DNA of 6,302 bases, taken from contig JAJDBA010000269.1 of the NCBI GenBank assembly GCA_029261675.1, positions 1 to 6,302 of the forward strand, written 5' to 3'. The translations under genes were made by a program, and so were the position numbers. Position 1 is the first letter of the stretch. Every line of letters starts with the position of its first letter. The stretch comes from Nitrospinaceae bacterium. GTDB lineage: Bacteria > Nitrospinota > Nitrospinia > Nitrospinales > VA-1. A model generated the notes under the pieces. The model was not told where the DNA came from, did no database searches, and saw only the letters and a program-made list of their open reading frames with translations. Shown here piece by piece: positions 1-6,290 of this stretch.

Positions 1-870
1 ATGGGGTCGCCCAGTCCCGTAATAGATGTGGAAGTTATGAGCATGTTGATCGAATTCTTTCGTGAACTGGGTCTGCATGACACGCAATTACAAATAAACA
101 GTCTGGGCAACCAAAACTGCCGACCTCAATATCGAGAAACCTTAAAATCCGCTATAGAAAAGTATTTGGATAATCTTTGCAAGAACTGCATCAATCGGTA
201 TGAGAGAAATCCTTTGCGCGTTCTTGATTGCAAATCTGAGCAATGTAAAGAAATTGCACAAAACCTTCCCAAAATGATTGACCATTTGGATGAAGTCAGT
301 CAACAACATTTTGATGAGGTGCGGGCATTACTAGATGTTGCTAAAACACCTTACACCATCAATACAAATTTGGTGCGAGGACTGGATTACTACAACATGA
401 CAGCCTTCGAAGTGACATCCAATAACCTGGGTGCACAAAATGCAATTTGTGGCGGCGGACGATATGACACATTGGTAGAAGAACTTTCTGGACCCTCCAC
501 ACCTTGCTTTGGTTTTGCATTGGGGATGGAAAGGTTGGTTTCACTCGTACCTTTTGAAGAAGAGCTAAACAATAATCCCGATATTTTTATAGTTTGTCTG
601 GGTGATACAGCCAAAATTCCTGGGTTCCAAGCGGCACATGAATTGAGACAGGCTGGATTCAAGGTGGAACGTGATTACGAAATGGCCAGCATGAAAAGTC
701 AGATGCGTAAGGCAAACAAGTCAAATTGTCGTTTCACCTTAATCATTGGTGAAAACGAGATAAACTCTGGCAAATATATCCTAAAAAATATGGCTGAAGG
801 CGATCAATATGAGATTAACTCAAAATCACTTTCAAAAGAAATCAAACAACAGATTATTGCAAATAATTAA
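1..870 (+). CDS. hisS: Histidyl-tRNA synthetase, C-terminal part (5' end outside window)
   Basis: Class II aminoacyl-tRNA synthetase that charges tRNA-His with histidine in the cytoplasm. The 289 visible residues begin inside the catalytic core: Met1-Gly-Ser followed by a D-x-E-V stretch (residues 9-12) matches the usual internal segment after motif 2, so the first ATG is an internal Met and not the start. About 130 residues are missing compared with the usual length of about 420. Visible landmarks are the histidine-binding HisA peptide LVRGLDYY (124-131), the Gly-rich CGGGRYD (150-156), motif 3 GFALGMERL (171-179, with the class II Arg) and the anticodon-binding domain (about 193-289). The insertion region has a C-x2-C (60, 63) and C-x4-C (77, 82) arrangement around NPLRVLDCK, a possible metal site; E. 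coli HisRS, from memory, lacks it. It ends in TAA, 129 bp before the next gene. No strong terminator follows. Confidence 0.97.
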   Translation: MGSPSPVIDVEVMSMLIEFFRELGLHDTQLQINSLGNQNCRPQYRETLKSAIEKYLDNLCKNCINRYERNPLRVLDCKSEQCKEIAQNLPKMIDHLDEVSQQHFDEVRALLDVAKTPYTINTNLVRGLDYYNMTAFEVTSNNLGAQNAICGGGRYDTLVEELSGPSTPCFGFALGMERLVSLVPFEEELNNNPDIFIVCLGDTAKIPGFQAAHELRQAGFKVERDYEMASMKSQMRKANKSNCRFTLIIGENEINSGKYILKNMAEGDQYEINSKSLSKEIKQQIIANN

Positions 871-928
871 CATCTGCAAAAAGGTGCAACTTTGCAAGGC
901 TGACGTCATCTAAATCAAACAGACAATC

Positions 929-958
929 TTGACCCTGATTAGGCGAACATGCTAAATT
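929..958 (+). promoter_or_regulatory. Probable sigma70 promoter of the Fur-family gene
   Basis: A TTGACC -35 box (929-934, five of six consensus bases) is followed after 18 bp by TAAATT (953-958, four of six), which has an extended -10 TG at 950-951. Transcription would start near 965, about 35 bases before the ATG at 1000. The operator-like palindrome at 976-990 would therefore lie in the early transcribed region. Assigned by eye from consensus only. Confidence 0.4.
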
Positions 959-975
959 AACGAAATTCGCTGAAA

Positions 976-990
976 TTATATATATTATAA
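976..990. promoter_or_regulatory. PerR/Fur-box-like operator (15-bp palindrome)
   Basis: The sequence TTATATATATTATAA is an inverted repeat (TTATA, 5-bp centre, TATAA). It matches 12 of the 14 defined positions of the PerR box consensus TTATAATnATTATAA from Bacillus subtilis, and about 10 of 14 of the Fur 7-1-7 consensus TGATAATnATTATCA. It ends 9 bp before the start codon of a Fur-family regulator and touches the weak Shine-Dalgarno AAGAG (989-993), a natural place for autoregulation. The region is AT-rich, which makes chance matches more likely. Binding by the adjacent protein is inferred. Confidence 0.5.
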
Positions 991-999
991 GAGTGTGAT

Positions 1000-1428
1000 A
1001 TGGCAAGCAAAGAGCTCGAAGTCTTGGAAGACTTTATAGTCCAGAACAAACTAAAAATCACCAAACAAAGACGCGCCGTACTCAACGCATTTATTGAGTG
1101 CGAAAACCATGTTAGCGCAGAAGAACTATACAATCTTGTGACCGCCACAGAACCAAGAGTTGGACTCGCAACCGTTTACCGCACGTTAGCCCTCCTAACT
1201 CAAAGTGGTCTTGCCTCCGAACTTGATTTTGGCGATGGGCAAAAAAGGTATGAGCACAAATATATGCATAGCCACCATGACCACATGATTTGCACCGAAT
1301 GTGGAAAAATCATCGAATTTAATCATCCCCTTATTGAAAAGTTCCAAGAAGAAGTTGCGAGCCGCAACGGCTTCACCATAACCTCACACAAACTGGATAT
1401 GTTCGGCCTCTGCAGTGAGTGCCGCTAG
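1000..1428 (+). CDS. fur: Fur-family metal-dependent transcriptional repressor
   Basis: A 142-residue DNA-binding dimer of the ferric uptake regulator family, full length for the group. The N-terminal winged helix (about 1-85) includes ITKQRRAVLNAF (20-31) and the recognition-helix stretch GLATVYRTLALL (55-66). The C-terminal dimerisation and metal domain has the HHDH cluster (92-95). Structural zinc cysteines are all present as two C-x2-C pairs (98/101 and 138/141). Aligned to Pseudomonas Fur, both other metal sites are complete: His37, Glu85, His95, Glu106 and His92, Asp94, Glu113, His130. Glu at 85 and 106, where B. subtilis PerR has Asp85 and Asp104, favours iron sensing (Fur) over peroxide sensing (PerR). 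The ATG has a weak AAGAG ribosome site six bases upstream. It is monocistronic: own promoter, 190 bp of non-coding sequence after it. The likely targets are iron-uptake genes elsewhere. Zur or PerR function cannot be excluded from sequence. Confidence 0.93.
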   Translation: MASKELEVLEDFIVQNKLKITKQRRAVLNAFIECENHVSAEELYNLVTATEPRVGLATVYRTLALLTQSGLASELDFGDGQKRYEHKYMHSHHDHMICTECGKIIEFNHPLIEKFQEEVASRNGFTITSHKLDMFGLCSECR

Positions 1429-1508
1429 CTTACATATCGCATGCGTTCTGAAAATCGGATAAACACTGACTGAACACTTCCACGCGGAATCACAAGCTAC
1501 AAAACCGC

Positions 1509-1536
1509 TTGACGTCCCAACAAACAACAATATTTT
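1509..1536 (+). promoter_or_regulatory. Possible sigma70 promoter of the methyltransferase gene
   Basis: TTGACG (1509-1514, five of six -35 consensus bases), a 16-bp spacer and TATTTT (1531-1536, four of six -10 bases) lie in the 190-bp gap between the regulator and the methyltransferase. Transcription would start near 1543, leaving a leader of about 75 bases before ATG 1619. The rest of this gap (1429-1508) holds no ORF or clear terminator that I can see. Consensus match only. Confidence 0.35.
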
Positions 1537-1582
1537 TTATCTTCAGAAAGTTTCAGCCTAAGAACCTGCTGGAAAAAACCGT

Positions 1583-1589
1583 TAAGGAG
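1583..1589 (+). promoter_or_regulatory. Strong Shine-Dalgarno at unusual distance from any start
   Basis: TAAGGAG is a near-perfect anti-16S match. The first usable in-frame start is TTG 1604, 14 bases away, and the first ATG is 1619, 29 bases away. The TAA inside this motif is also the in-frame stop that bounds the reading frame upstream. A second, better-spaced GGAG (1606-1609) sits 9 bases before ATG 1619. The motif therefore does not settle the start, and both candidates are given with the gene. Confidence 0.4.
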
Positions 1590-1618
1590 TTTTTCAACTT
1601 AAATTGGAGCTGTGTCGT

Positions 1619-2644
1619 ATGATCCCAGAAGATATTTTAAAGGCTAACCTTCGTATCAACAATCTAGACGAGTTAACCTTAAAAATTTATACCGTCATAA
1701 ATGAAAATCCAGGGAAACGAATTGCTTTTTGGGGTTACACATACCAAACAAAAAAACTTATTGTCGACTTTGAAAAAATGTTAAGCAAAAAGTTTGTTCC
1801 AACGTATATTATTGACAACTTTAAGCATCATGAGGACTGCTTTTTAGAGCATATTCCAGTGATTTCTTTTGAAGAAGCAGAATCCAACCAAGAAAAATTT
1901 GACCTGATCGTAGTTATGGTTGATTCCCCTTCTATTTTTACCATTCTGAATCAGATAGCGGAGTCGAAGGTTTCGGACAAAGAATTATGGTCGATACACA
2001 GGGATACCAATCCCTTAACCGAAATTGAATTTCACACTCTTTGCAAACAAGCACAATCTTCTTTAGTTAAAGAAGGCATTTCCTGGTACACCACAGAAGA
2101 AAACTGGTATTGCTGCTACCAATATCTAAAACAGGTAGCTTCCCTTGAGGGAGATGTGGCAGAGTTTGGCGTTTTTCAGGGAGGAAGCGCTTACTTTATT
2201 GCATCAGTAATGAAGCACCTCAAAATTGATCAAAAAAAGAGGCTCCTTCTTTATGACAGTTTTTCCGGGCTTCCTGATAAAGATCCCCTAGATCATTTTG
2301 AACAAGGATCCTTTTGTTCCGGTAGAGGGCCTGAGCAATTAAAAAGTTTACTGACCAAGTTTAATCAGATAGAAGTTTTCGAAGGGAATTTTAACGATAC
2401 GGTACCCGTCTCTCGAATAGAGAAACTAGCGCTGGCTCATATAGATTGCGATCAATACGCTCCCACAAAGTTTCTCTGCGAATATCTATACGACAAAATG
2501 GTTCCTGGTGGAATCATGATGTTTCAGGATTATCCCTTAGGAATAACTTATGGCGAAAGGATTGCTGTGGATTCCTTTTTTAAAGATAAACCTGAGAATA
2601 TTCTATTTGGTTATGACAGAGCAGCCTTCATAATCAAACAATAA
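1619..2644 (+). CDS. TylF/macrocin-type O-methyltransferase with N-terminal Rossmann-like domain
   Basis: Probable SAM-dependent O-methyltransferase acting on a sugar or polyketide-like hydroxyl; the substrate is unknown. I chose ATG 1619 (341 residues) because GGAG lies 9 bases upstream; TTG 1604 would add five residues. The N-terminal 30-115 region reads as a small alpha/beta fold (IAFWGY 35-40, YIIDN 63-67, DLIVVMVDSP 95-104), like the extra domain found before some glycan-modifying transferases. The C-terminal 150-341 region is the TylF domain: SAM motif I around GDVAEFGVFQGGSA (178-191), acidic loop LYDSFSGLPD (211-220), metal/catalytic strand HIDCDQY (274-280), then PGGIMMFQDY (296-305). 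TylF/MycF relatives usually have an Asp-Asp pair before that Tyr as metal ligands; here it is Gln303-Asp304. It is a cytoplasmic protein with no membrane segment. It stands alone, with no sugar-biosynthesis or glycosyltransferase genes in view. Confidence 0.87.
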   Translation: MIPEDILKANLRINNLDELTLKIYTVINENPGKRIAFWGYTYQTKKLIVDFEKMLSKKFVPTYIIDNFKHHEDCFLEHIPVISFEEAESNQEKFDLIVVMVDSPSIFTILNQIAESKVSDKELWSIHRDTNPLTEIEFHTLCKQAQSSLVKEGISWYTTEENWYCCYQYLKQVASLEGDVAEFGVFQGGSAYFIASVMKHLKIDQKKRLLLYDSFSGLPDKDPLDHFEQGSFCSGRGPEQLKSLLTKFNQIEVFEGNFNDTVPVSRIEKLALAHIDCDQYAPTKFLCEYLYDKMVPGGIMMFQDYPLGITYGERIAVDSFFKDKPENILFGYDRAAFIIKQ

Positions 2645-2695
2645 CGAGTCCTTCAAACATAGACCGTTTTCGCTTCCTGTCTTTCTAGGTTTTCT

Positions 2696-3589
2696 TCAGG
2701 GAATCGATTTTGCGCAGCGGAAGCCAATATAGTTGAATACTTCGTTCATGATCTGACCGTAAGTGGTCACTTTAGGAAAGACTTTATTCTTCGGATGCAG
2801 CCAGATACGATTGGTTATACGTAACGCCCCTGCGGAAGAGTCAAAGGAACCGCCGCGAATCACTTTGGATTCTCCAGTAGCAGGCCCTGTAGGGTTATCT
2901 TTAGTTCGCATTTTATAATAGGGCTCATACCAGTCATCAACCCATTCCCAAACATTACCCATCATATCGTATAAACCAAATTGGTTGGGTGCCTTGCTAC
3001 CAATCGGGTGTGTGCTTTTTTGGGAGTTTTCTTCGTACCATGTGTATTCTTCATTCACCATATTGCCCCAGAAATAGCGTGTCTCGGCACCGCCACGAGC
3101 GGCATACTCCCATTCAGCTTCTGTTGGCAATCTGCAATTTCCACCAGATTTTTCTATAAATTTTTGTACATTATCGTAATTGACCTGTTCGACAGGCAAA
3201 TTTGCACCTGAAAATTTGGAAGGATTAAATCCCATCACCTTTTCCCAACGCGCTTGGCTGACTTCATATTTATCCATATAAAAGTCATTAAGACAAACTT
3301 CGTGTTCCGGTTTTTCATCTGCCTGCGTATAATCATTGCCCATTATGAAGCAACCGCCTTTAATGAAAACCATGCCTTCTGGGGCTTTATCGGCCTTTTC
3401 TTTATCTTCCGGAAGAATTGCAATAGGTACAACTGCTTGCTCAAAGGCCTGAGCTGACTCATCAGTAATTTCAGGTAATTCAGAGAAACTGGGATGCGAA
3501 TCATCTCCAGCTTTTTCAGTCTGCTTATCAGAGCAGGCAAATAGAAAGAAAATTAGAGCTAAAAGAGTAAATTTTTGAAAAAAGCGCAT
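2696..3589 (-). CDS. SUMF1/FGE-fold lipoprotein, without FGE catalytic cysteines
   Basis: A 297-residue exported lipoprotein. The N-terminus has Arg2 and Lys6, a hydrophobic core and a lipobox LFAC with the acylated Cys at 19. Ser at +2 predicts outer-membrane sorting by the E. coli Lol rule. An acidic linker (20-70) leads to a formylglycine-generating-enzyme/sulfatase-modifying-factor fold (about 72-294), shown by GMVFIKGGCFIMGND (72-86), YEVSQARWEKVMG (108-120), CRLPTEAEWEYAARGG (152-167), FGLYDMMGNVWEWVDDWY (204-221), VIRGGSF (243-249) and GFRCA (289-293). The two active-site cysteines of human FGE after the GGSF/Y motif align here with Ser251 and Leu256, so formylglycine formation is not expected. 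Other SUMF1-fold proteins are hydroxylases, sulfoxide synthases, binding or structural proteins. About 15 extra residues (271-286) precede NYIGFRC. Cys80, 99, 152 and 292 could form disulfides. No Shine-Dalgarno is visible before the ATG. Role unknown. Confidence 0.92.
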   Translation of the reverse strand: MRFFQKFTLLALIFFLFACSDKQTEKAGDDSHPSFSELPEITDESAQAFEQAVVPIAILPEDKEKADKAPEGMVFIKGGCFIMGNDYTQADEKPEHEVCLNDFYMDKYEVSQARWEKVMGFNPSKFSGANLPVEQVNYDNVQKFIEKSGGNCRLPTEAEWEYAARGGAETRYFWGNMVNEEYTWYEENSQKSTHPIGSKAPNQFGLYDMMGNVWEWVDDWYEPYYKMRTKDNPTGPATGESKVIRGGSFDSSAGALRITNRIWLHPKNKVFPKVTTYGQIMNEVFNYIGFRCAKSIP

Positions 3590-3618
3590 TGTTTGATCAG
3601 GAGTTGTAAAAGGCTTGA

Positions 3619-3646
3619 ATCATAACATTTTAACCGGGTTTTACAA
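3619..3646 (-). promoter_or_regulatory. Probable promoter of the SUMF1-fold lipoprotein gene
   Basis: On the minus strand TTGTAA (3646 to 3641, four of six -35 bases) is followed after 16 bp by TATGAT (3624 to 3619, five of six -10 bases) with an extended -10 TG at 3627-3626. A run of nine T on that strand (plus-strand A run 3645-3653) overlaps and precedes the -35 and could act like an AT-rich UP element. Transcription would start near 3612, leaving a leader of about 23 bases without a recognisable Shine-Dalgarno. Confidence 0.45.
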
Positions 3647-3670
3647 AAAAAAATGCCCTTCATTATTCAT

Positions 3671-3709
3671 TTTTGGCCCGCAAGGTAAGAATACCTGCTG
3701 AAAAGCCAA
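3671..3709. repeat. Nested short inverted repeats in the divergent intergenic region
   Basis: An outer TTGGC (3673-3677) pairs with GCCAA (3705-3709), and inside it AGGTA (3683-3687) pairs with TACCT (3692-3696) around a 4-base AGAA loop. It lies between the two divergent lipoprotein genes, about 65-100 bp upstream of the TPR gene start. It has no T run, so it is not a standard terminator. It could be an operator or a weak RNA fold, or chance. Elsewhere in 3654-3773 I see only a TATAAC (3753-3758) without a matching -35, so the TPR gene promoter is not assigned. Confidence 0.2.
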
Positions 3710-3773
3710 TATTCCACTCAAAGTTTTCTGCCAAATACCGATAACTAATGGATATAACTTGTTTTGGGGAACT

Positions 3774-6155
3774 ATGTCATTATTGGAAATGGTTAAAATT
3801 CGAACAACTCAGATCAGCATTTTTATTTTCATTGCATTATTAAGTGTGAGTTGCACCGCTGTGGAGAAAAATTTCCTTGGAGCGAAAAACAGTATCGTTA
3901 CCTCTGTGAAAGAAACTTTTCAAGGAACAAAGAACAGTATCGTTTCTGTTGCACAAAAATCCCCCATTGTAAGAAATGATGAAGATCAGGATTTTCTATT
4001 CGCCCAACATCAATTCAATCGTCGAGATTTTTCAGTATCCGAGTTCTATTTAAAAAAGGCTTTAGCTAATCGCCCAGGAGACATCCGCGCGCTTAATTTA
4101 CTCCCATGGACTTATTTTTTTCAAAAACGTTTCGACAAGGCAATCATTGCCTTTGGTCAGGCCCACACTTTCAACAAAAGAAATCCCATCCCTATAATTG
4201 GAACGGCTTGGTGCTACTTCAGTCTCAAACATTATGAAAGGGCTTTGGAAAGCTTTGATCATGCCGACAGGTTGATACCGGGATCATACGAAGTTCACAA
4301 GGGGCGTGCATTCACTTATCTCGAACAAAAGCGAGAAGAGCTTGCAAAGCAAGAATTACTTCAAATTTTTGATATCAATGAAATCGAAAATATTTTCCAG
4401 ATGTGGAACCAATGGGGACAAGATAATCCCGATGCGGTATGGGAAATTGTACCCTCCAGTGCCAACTCAACATCCATCTTTACTTTACCTGTTGAACATC
4501 CGCGTTACCGAAGTGCTCTTTGGGGATTACCTGTAAATGATGACTTGCCGGAATTAGATGAGGCATGGAAAACATATCACCATGGAAAAATTAAAAATGC
4601 AATCCATCAATTCGAAGACCTTGCGTTAAAAAGTAACCCTAGTCTGGACGCTGTGAACGGGCTAGCCTGGAGTTTGATGAAGGCAAAGCAAATAAACAAG
4701 TCAGAAGAAGTTTTCAAAGAAATTCTTGATCTCTACCCTCAGTTCATTGGTGCCGTGAATGGAATGAGTGAAATAAAAGAAATTAAAAAACGTCAGGCGG
4801 TTTATGTTCAGTACTATTTAGACCTCGGGAAGTATCGGCTTGCTCAAGAAAAACTAGATGAACTCTCGTTTCGCTATAGAAACTGGGCTCTTCCCTACAA
4901 TCAACATGGAAAAATTTCTCTAGCCCAAAAAAAATATGACCTCGCTAAAGATTATTTTAAAGAAGCCCTTGAAAAAGAACCGAACAATCCAATTGCAATA
5001 AATGGTCTCGAGCAAGTTTTAAAGGGTGTAGACAAGCACCTTTACAAAGCCGATCAAGCTTTAAAACAAGGAGACTATAAAACTGCAGCCTTGATCTATT
5101 ACGATTATGTACAGGAAAATGAGAATTGGCCTTCAGACAAGTTTGGTACAGCCCATGCTTATAACGGACTGGGTTGGAGTCAATTCCAGAAAAAACAATA
5201 TCGATACGCTATCAAAAAGTTTATTAAGTCCGTACAACATGAGGATTACAAGATCAACGCTTCGAAAGGATTGGGCTTATCTCTATTCGCGATTAACCAG
5301 TTTAAAGATGCTGTTCCTTATCTGGAAACAGCGTTACAGCACGACCCAGGCAACAAAGAACTGGCATACAAATTGGACTGGGCCATTCTACAAAGCGAAA
5401 CACCTCAGGCCGCAATAATCTACTTTGAAAAAACATTAAAGGAACACCCCTTATTGGCATCTCCTTATATGGCATTGGGATGGGTTCACTATAATCATGG
5501 AAACCCAGACCTGGCGATTGAGTATTTTCTGAAAGCGATTTCTCTCGATCCCGAGTTTGCGTTGTCGCCAAAATTTATTGATCTACTTTCCAAAGAGCGT
5601 TTTGGCTGGCAGGTATACAATTCCCTAGGTTGGACCTACTTTCAGAATGGCCGGGATGACGAAGGAATGCAAATGTTCAAAACTTCATTGCAAATTCAAC
5701 CCAACAGATCTGAAGCACGCAAAGGAATGGGATATATTTTTTTCCACCTTGGACGGTTTAGCGAAGCAAAACAAATGTTCGAACAATGTCTGTCTTTGAA
5801 TCCAACACCCAATCCAGTGTTCGAACTCATTACTGGCAACAATGCCATCGCACCGTTTAAACTTCAGACCACCGCTCGTACCAAATTAGGAAGAATACAC
5901 TTCAGTAATGGAGACAATTCAAAAGCCATTTCTCTGTATATGGAAGAACTAAAACATCAACCAGACCAGCCTGATGCATACGACGGACTAGGGTGGGCCT
6001 ATTTGGAGCAAAATAGAGCCTTGGAAGCCCGAGCTGCGTTTACCATGGCCATTCGCCTGGAGCCGCTCAACAACTCCGCCCAAAAGGGGTTAAGGCAGGC
6101 AAAACAAGACATTGTGGAAGAAAGGCTAGGCCGAAAAACAGCCGCCCTTCCCTAG
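3774..6155 (+). CDS. Large TPR-repeat lipoprotein
   Basis: A 793-residue protein, probably an envelope scaffold for protein-protein contacts; no enzymatic domain is visible. I chose ATG 3774 with GGGGA (3766-3770) just upstream. TTG 3759 would add five residues, and ATG 3789 would give a textbook 22-residue signal peptide but lacks a spaced ribosome site. The signal is Lys8/Arg10, a hydrophobic stretch 14-25, then S-V-S-C with lipid Cys27 (Ser at -3 is acceptable but not ideal). Thr at +2 suggests outer-membrane sorting. A 15-residue tandem duplication follows (34-63). About sixteen 34-residue TPR units then occupy roughly 74-200 and 259-766, with a Trp-rich non-TPR insert between (about 201-258; Trp211, 214, 223, 250). 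Eight units carry Trp directly after the conserved small or Gly position, for example NGLGW. The C-terminus is a short charged tail. It is divergent from the SUMF1-fold lipoprotein gene. Specific function unknown. Confidence 0.93.
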   Translation: MSLLEMVKIRTTQISIFIFIALLSVSCTAVEKNFLGAKNSIVTSVKETFQGTKNSIVSVAQKSPIVRNDEDQDFLFAQHQFNRRDFSVSEFYLKKALANRPGDIRALNLLPWTYFFQKRFDKAIIAFGQAHTFNKRNPIPIIGTAWCYFSLKHYERALESFDHADRLIPGSYEVHKGRAFTYLEQKREELAKQELLQIFDINEIENIFQMWNQWGQDNPDAVWEIVPSSANSTSIFTLPVEHPRYRSALWGLPVNDDLPELDEAWKTYHHGKIKNAIHQFEDLALKSNPSLDAVNGLAWSLMKAKQINKSEEVFKEILDLYPQFIGAVNGMSEIKEIKKRQAVYVQYYLDLGKYRLAQEKLDELSFRYRNWALPYNQHGKISLAQKKYDLAKDYFKEALEKEPNNPIAINGLEQVLKGVDKHLYKADQALKQGDYKTAALIYYDYVQENENWPSDKFGTAHAYNGLGWSQFQKKQYRYAIKKFIKSVQHEDYKINASKGLGLSLFAINQFKDAVPYLETALQHDPGNKELAYKLDWAILQSETPQAAIIYFEKTLKEHPLLASPYMALGWVHYNHGNPDLAIEYFLKAISLDPEFALSPKFIDLLSKERFGWQVYNSLGWTYFQNGRDDEGMQMFKTSLQIQPNRSEARKGMGYIFFHLGRFSEAKQMFEQCLSLNPTPNPVFELITGNNAIAPFKLQTTARTKLGRIHFSNGDNSKAISLYMEELKHQPDQPDAYDGLGWAYLEQNRALEARAAFTMAIRLEPLNNSAQKGLRQAKQDIVEERLGRKTAALP
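3873..3962 (+). repeat. 45-bp tandem duplication after the lipid-attachment Cys
   Basis: Two in-frame copies of 45 bp (3873-3917 and 3918-3962) encode FLGAKNSIVTSVKET and FQGTKNSIVSVAQKS, residues 34-48 and 49-63 of the TPR lipoprotein. Nine of the first eleven codon positions encode identical residues between copies, and the 12 bases AACAGTATCGTT (3888-3899 and 3933-3944) are identical. The repeat forms a tether-like, possibly amphipathic spacer between the lipid anchor and the first TPR. It looks like an old duplication, since the flanking codons have diverged. Confidence 0.7.
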
Positions 6156-6191
6156 TAAATCCGTCCAAATTAGCGTAGATACGATTTATTT

Positions 6192-6233
6192 GCGAAAAAT
6201 CAAAACTTTCAATTGACACCAGTTACTTTTCGC
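6192..6233. repeat. Inverted repeat spanning the 3' promoter
   Basis: GCGAAAA (6192-6198) and TTTTCGC (6227-6233) are exact 7-bp inverted copies separated by 28 bp. They bracket the TTGACA -35 box, and the right arm ends one base before the -10 box. This is a plausible pair of regulator half-sites. The loop is too long and the T run too short for a standard terminator of the TPR gene. Confidence 0.3.
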
Positions 6234-6240
6234 TTAAAAT
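6213..6240 (+). promoter_or_regulatory. Strong sigma70-type promoter facing the right end
   Basis: A perfect TTGACA (6213-6218), a 16-bp spacer and TAAAAT (6235-6240, five of six) make the best promoter match in the window. Transcription would begin near 6247. A TAAGGA (6263-6268) downstream has no start codon at a suitable distance before the sequence ends, so the gene it serves is outside the window. The remaining 6156-6302 region holds no gene. Confidence 0.5.
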
Positions 6241-6290
6241 ATATAGCTATCCCACTGGTTGCTAAGGAATTACAGACGCTCAAACTTTCT

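Noticed and set aside
1..3. ATG at base 1 as the start of hisS
   Set aside because: It falls inside the conserved HisRS core just after motif 2; about 130 N-terminal residues, including motifs 1 and 2, are missing, so the gene continues to the left of the window.
359..662. Antisense open frames over hisS
   Set aside because: They overlap a strongly conserved coding frame, have no ribosome sites and show no recognisable protein features.
875..896. Inverted repeat TGCAAA/TTTGCA as a hisS terminator
   Set aside because: Six AT-rich base pairs around a 10-base loop, with no T run after it; too weak for an intrinsic terminator.
901..908. Perfect palindrome TGACGTCA upstream of the regulator promoter
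   Set aside because: Eight bases only, and GACGTC recurs at 1511-1516 within a -35 region; no bacterial regulator is clearly tied to it, so chance is likely.
1000..1428. Calling the regulator PerR on the basis of its upstream box
   Set aside because: The metal-ligand residues, with Glu85 and Glu106, follow Fur; a box match in AT-rich DNA is weaker evidence than the ligand set.
1438..1445. CGCATGCG palindrome after the regulator gene
   Set aside because: Eight bases with no loop, no T run and no known role; treated as chance.
2645..2695. Bidirectional terminator between the convergent genes
   Set aside because: Expected at this position, but I find no stable GC-rich stem followed by T runs in the 51 bases; only weak short pairings.
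2981..3540. Open frames on either strand within the SUMF1-fold gene
   Set aside because: They are shadows of the conserved minus-strand gene, whose motifs and lipobox are clear.
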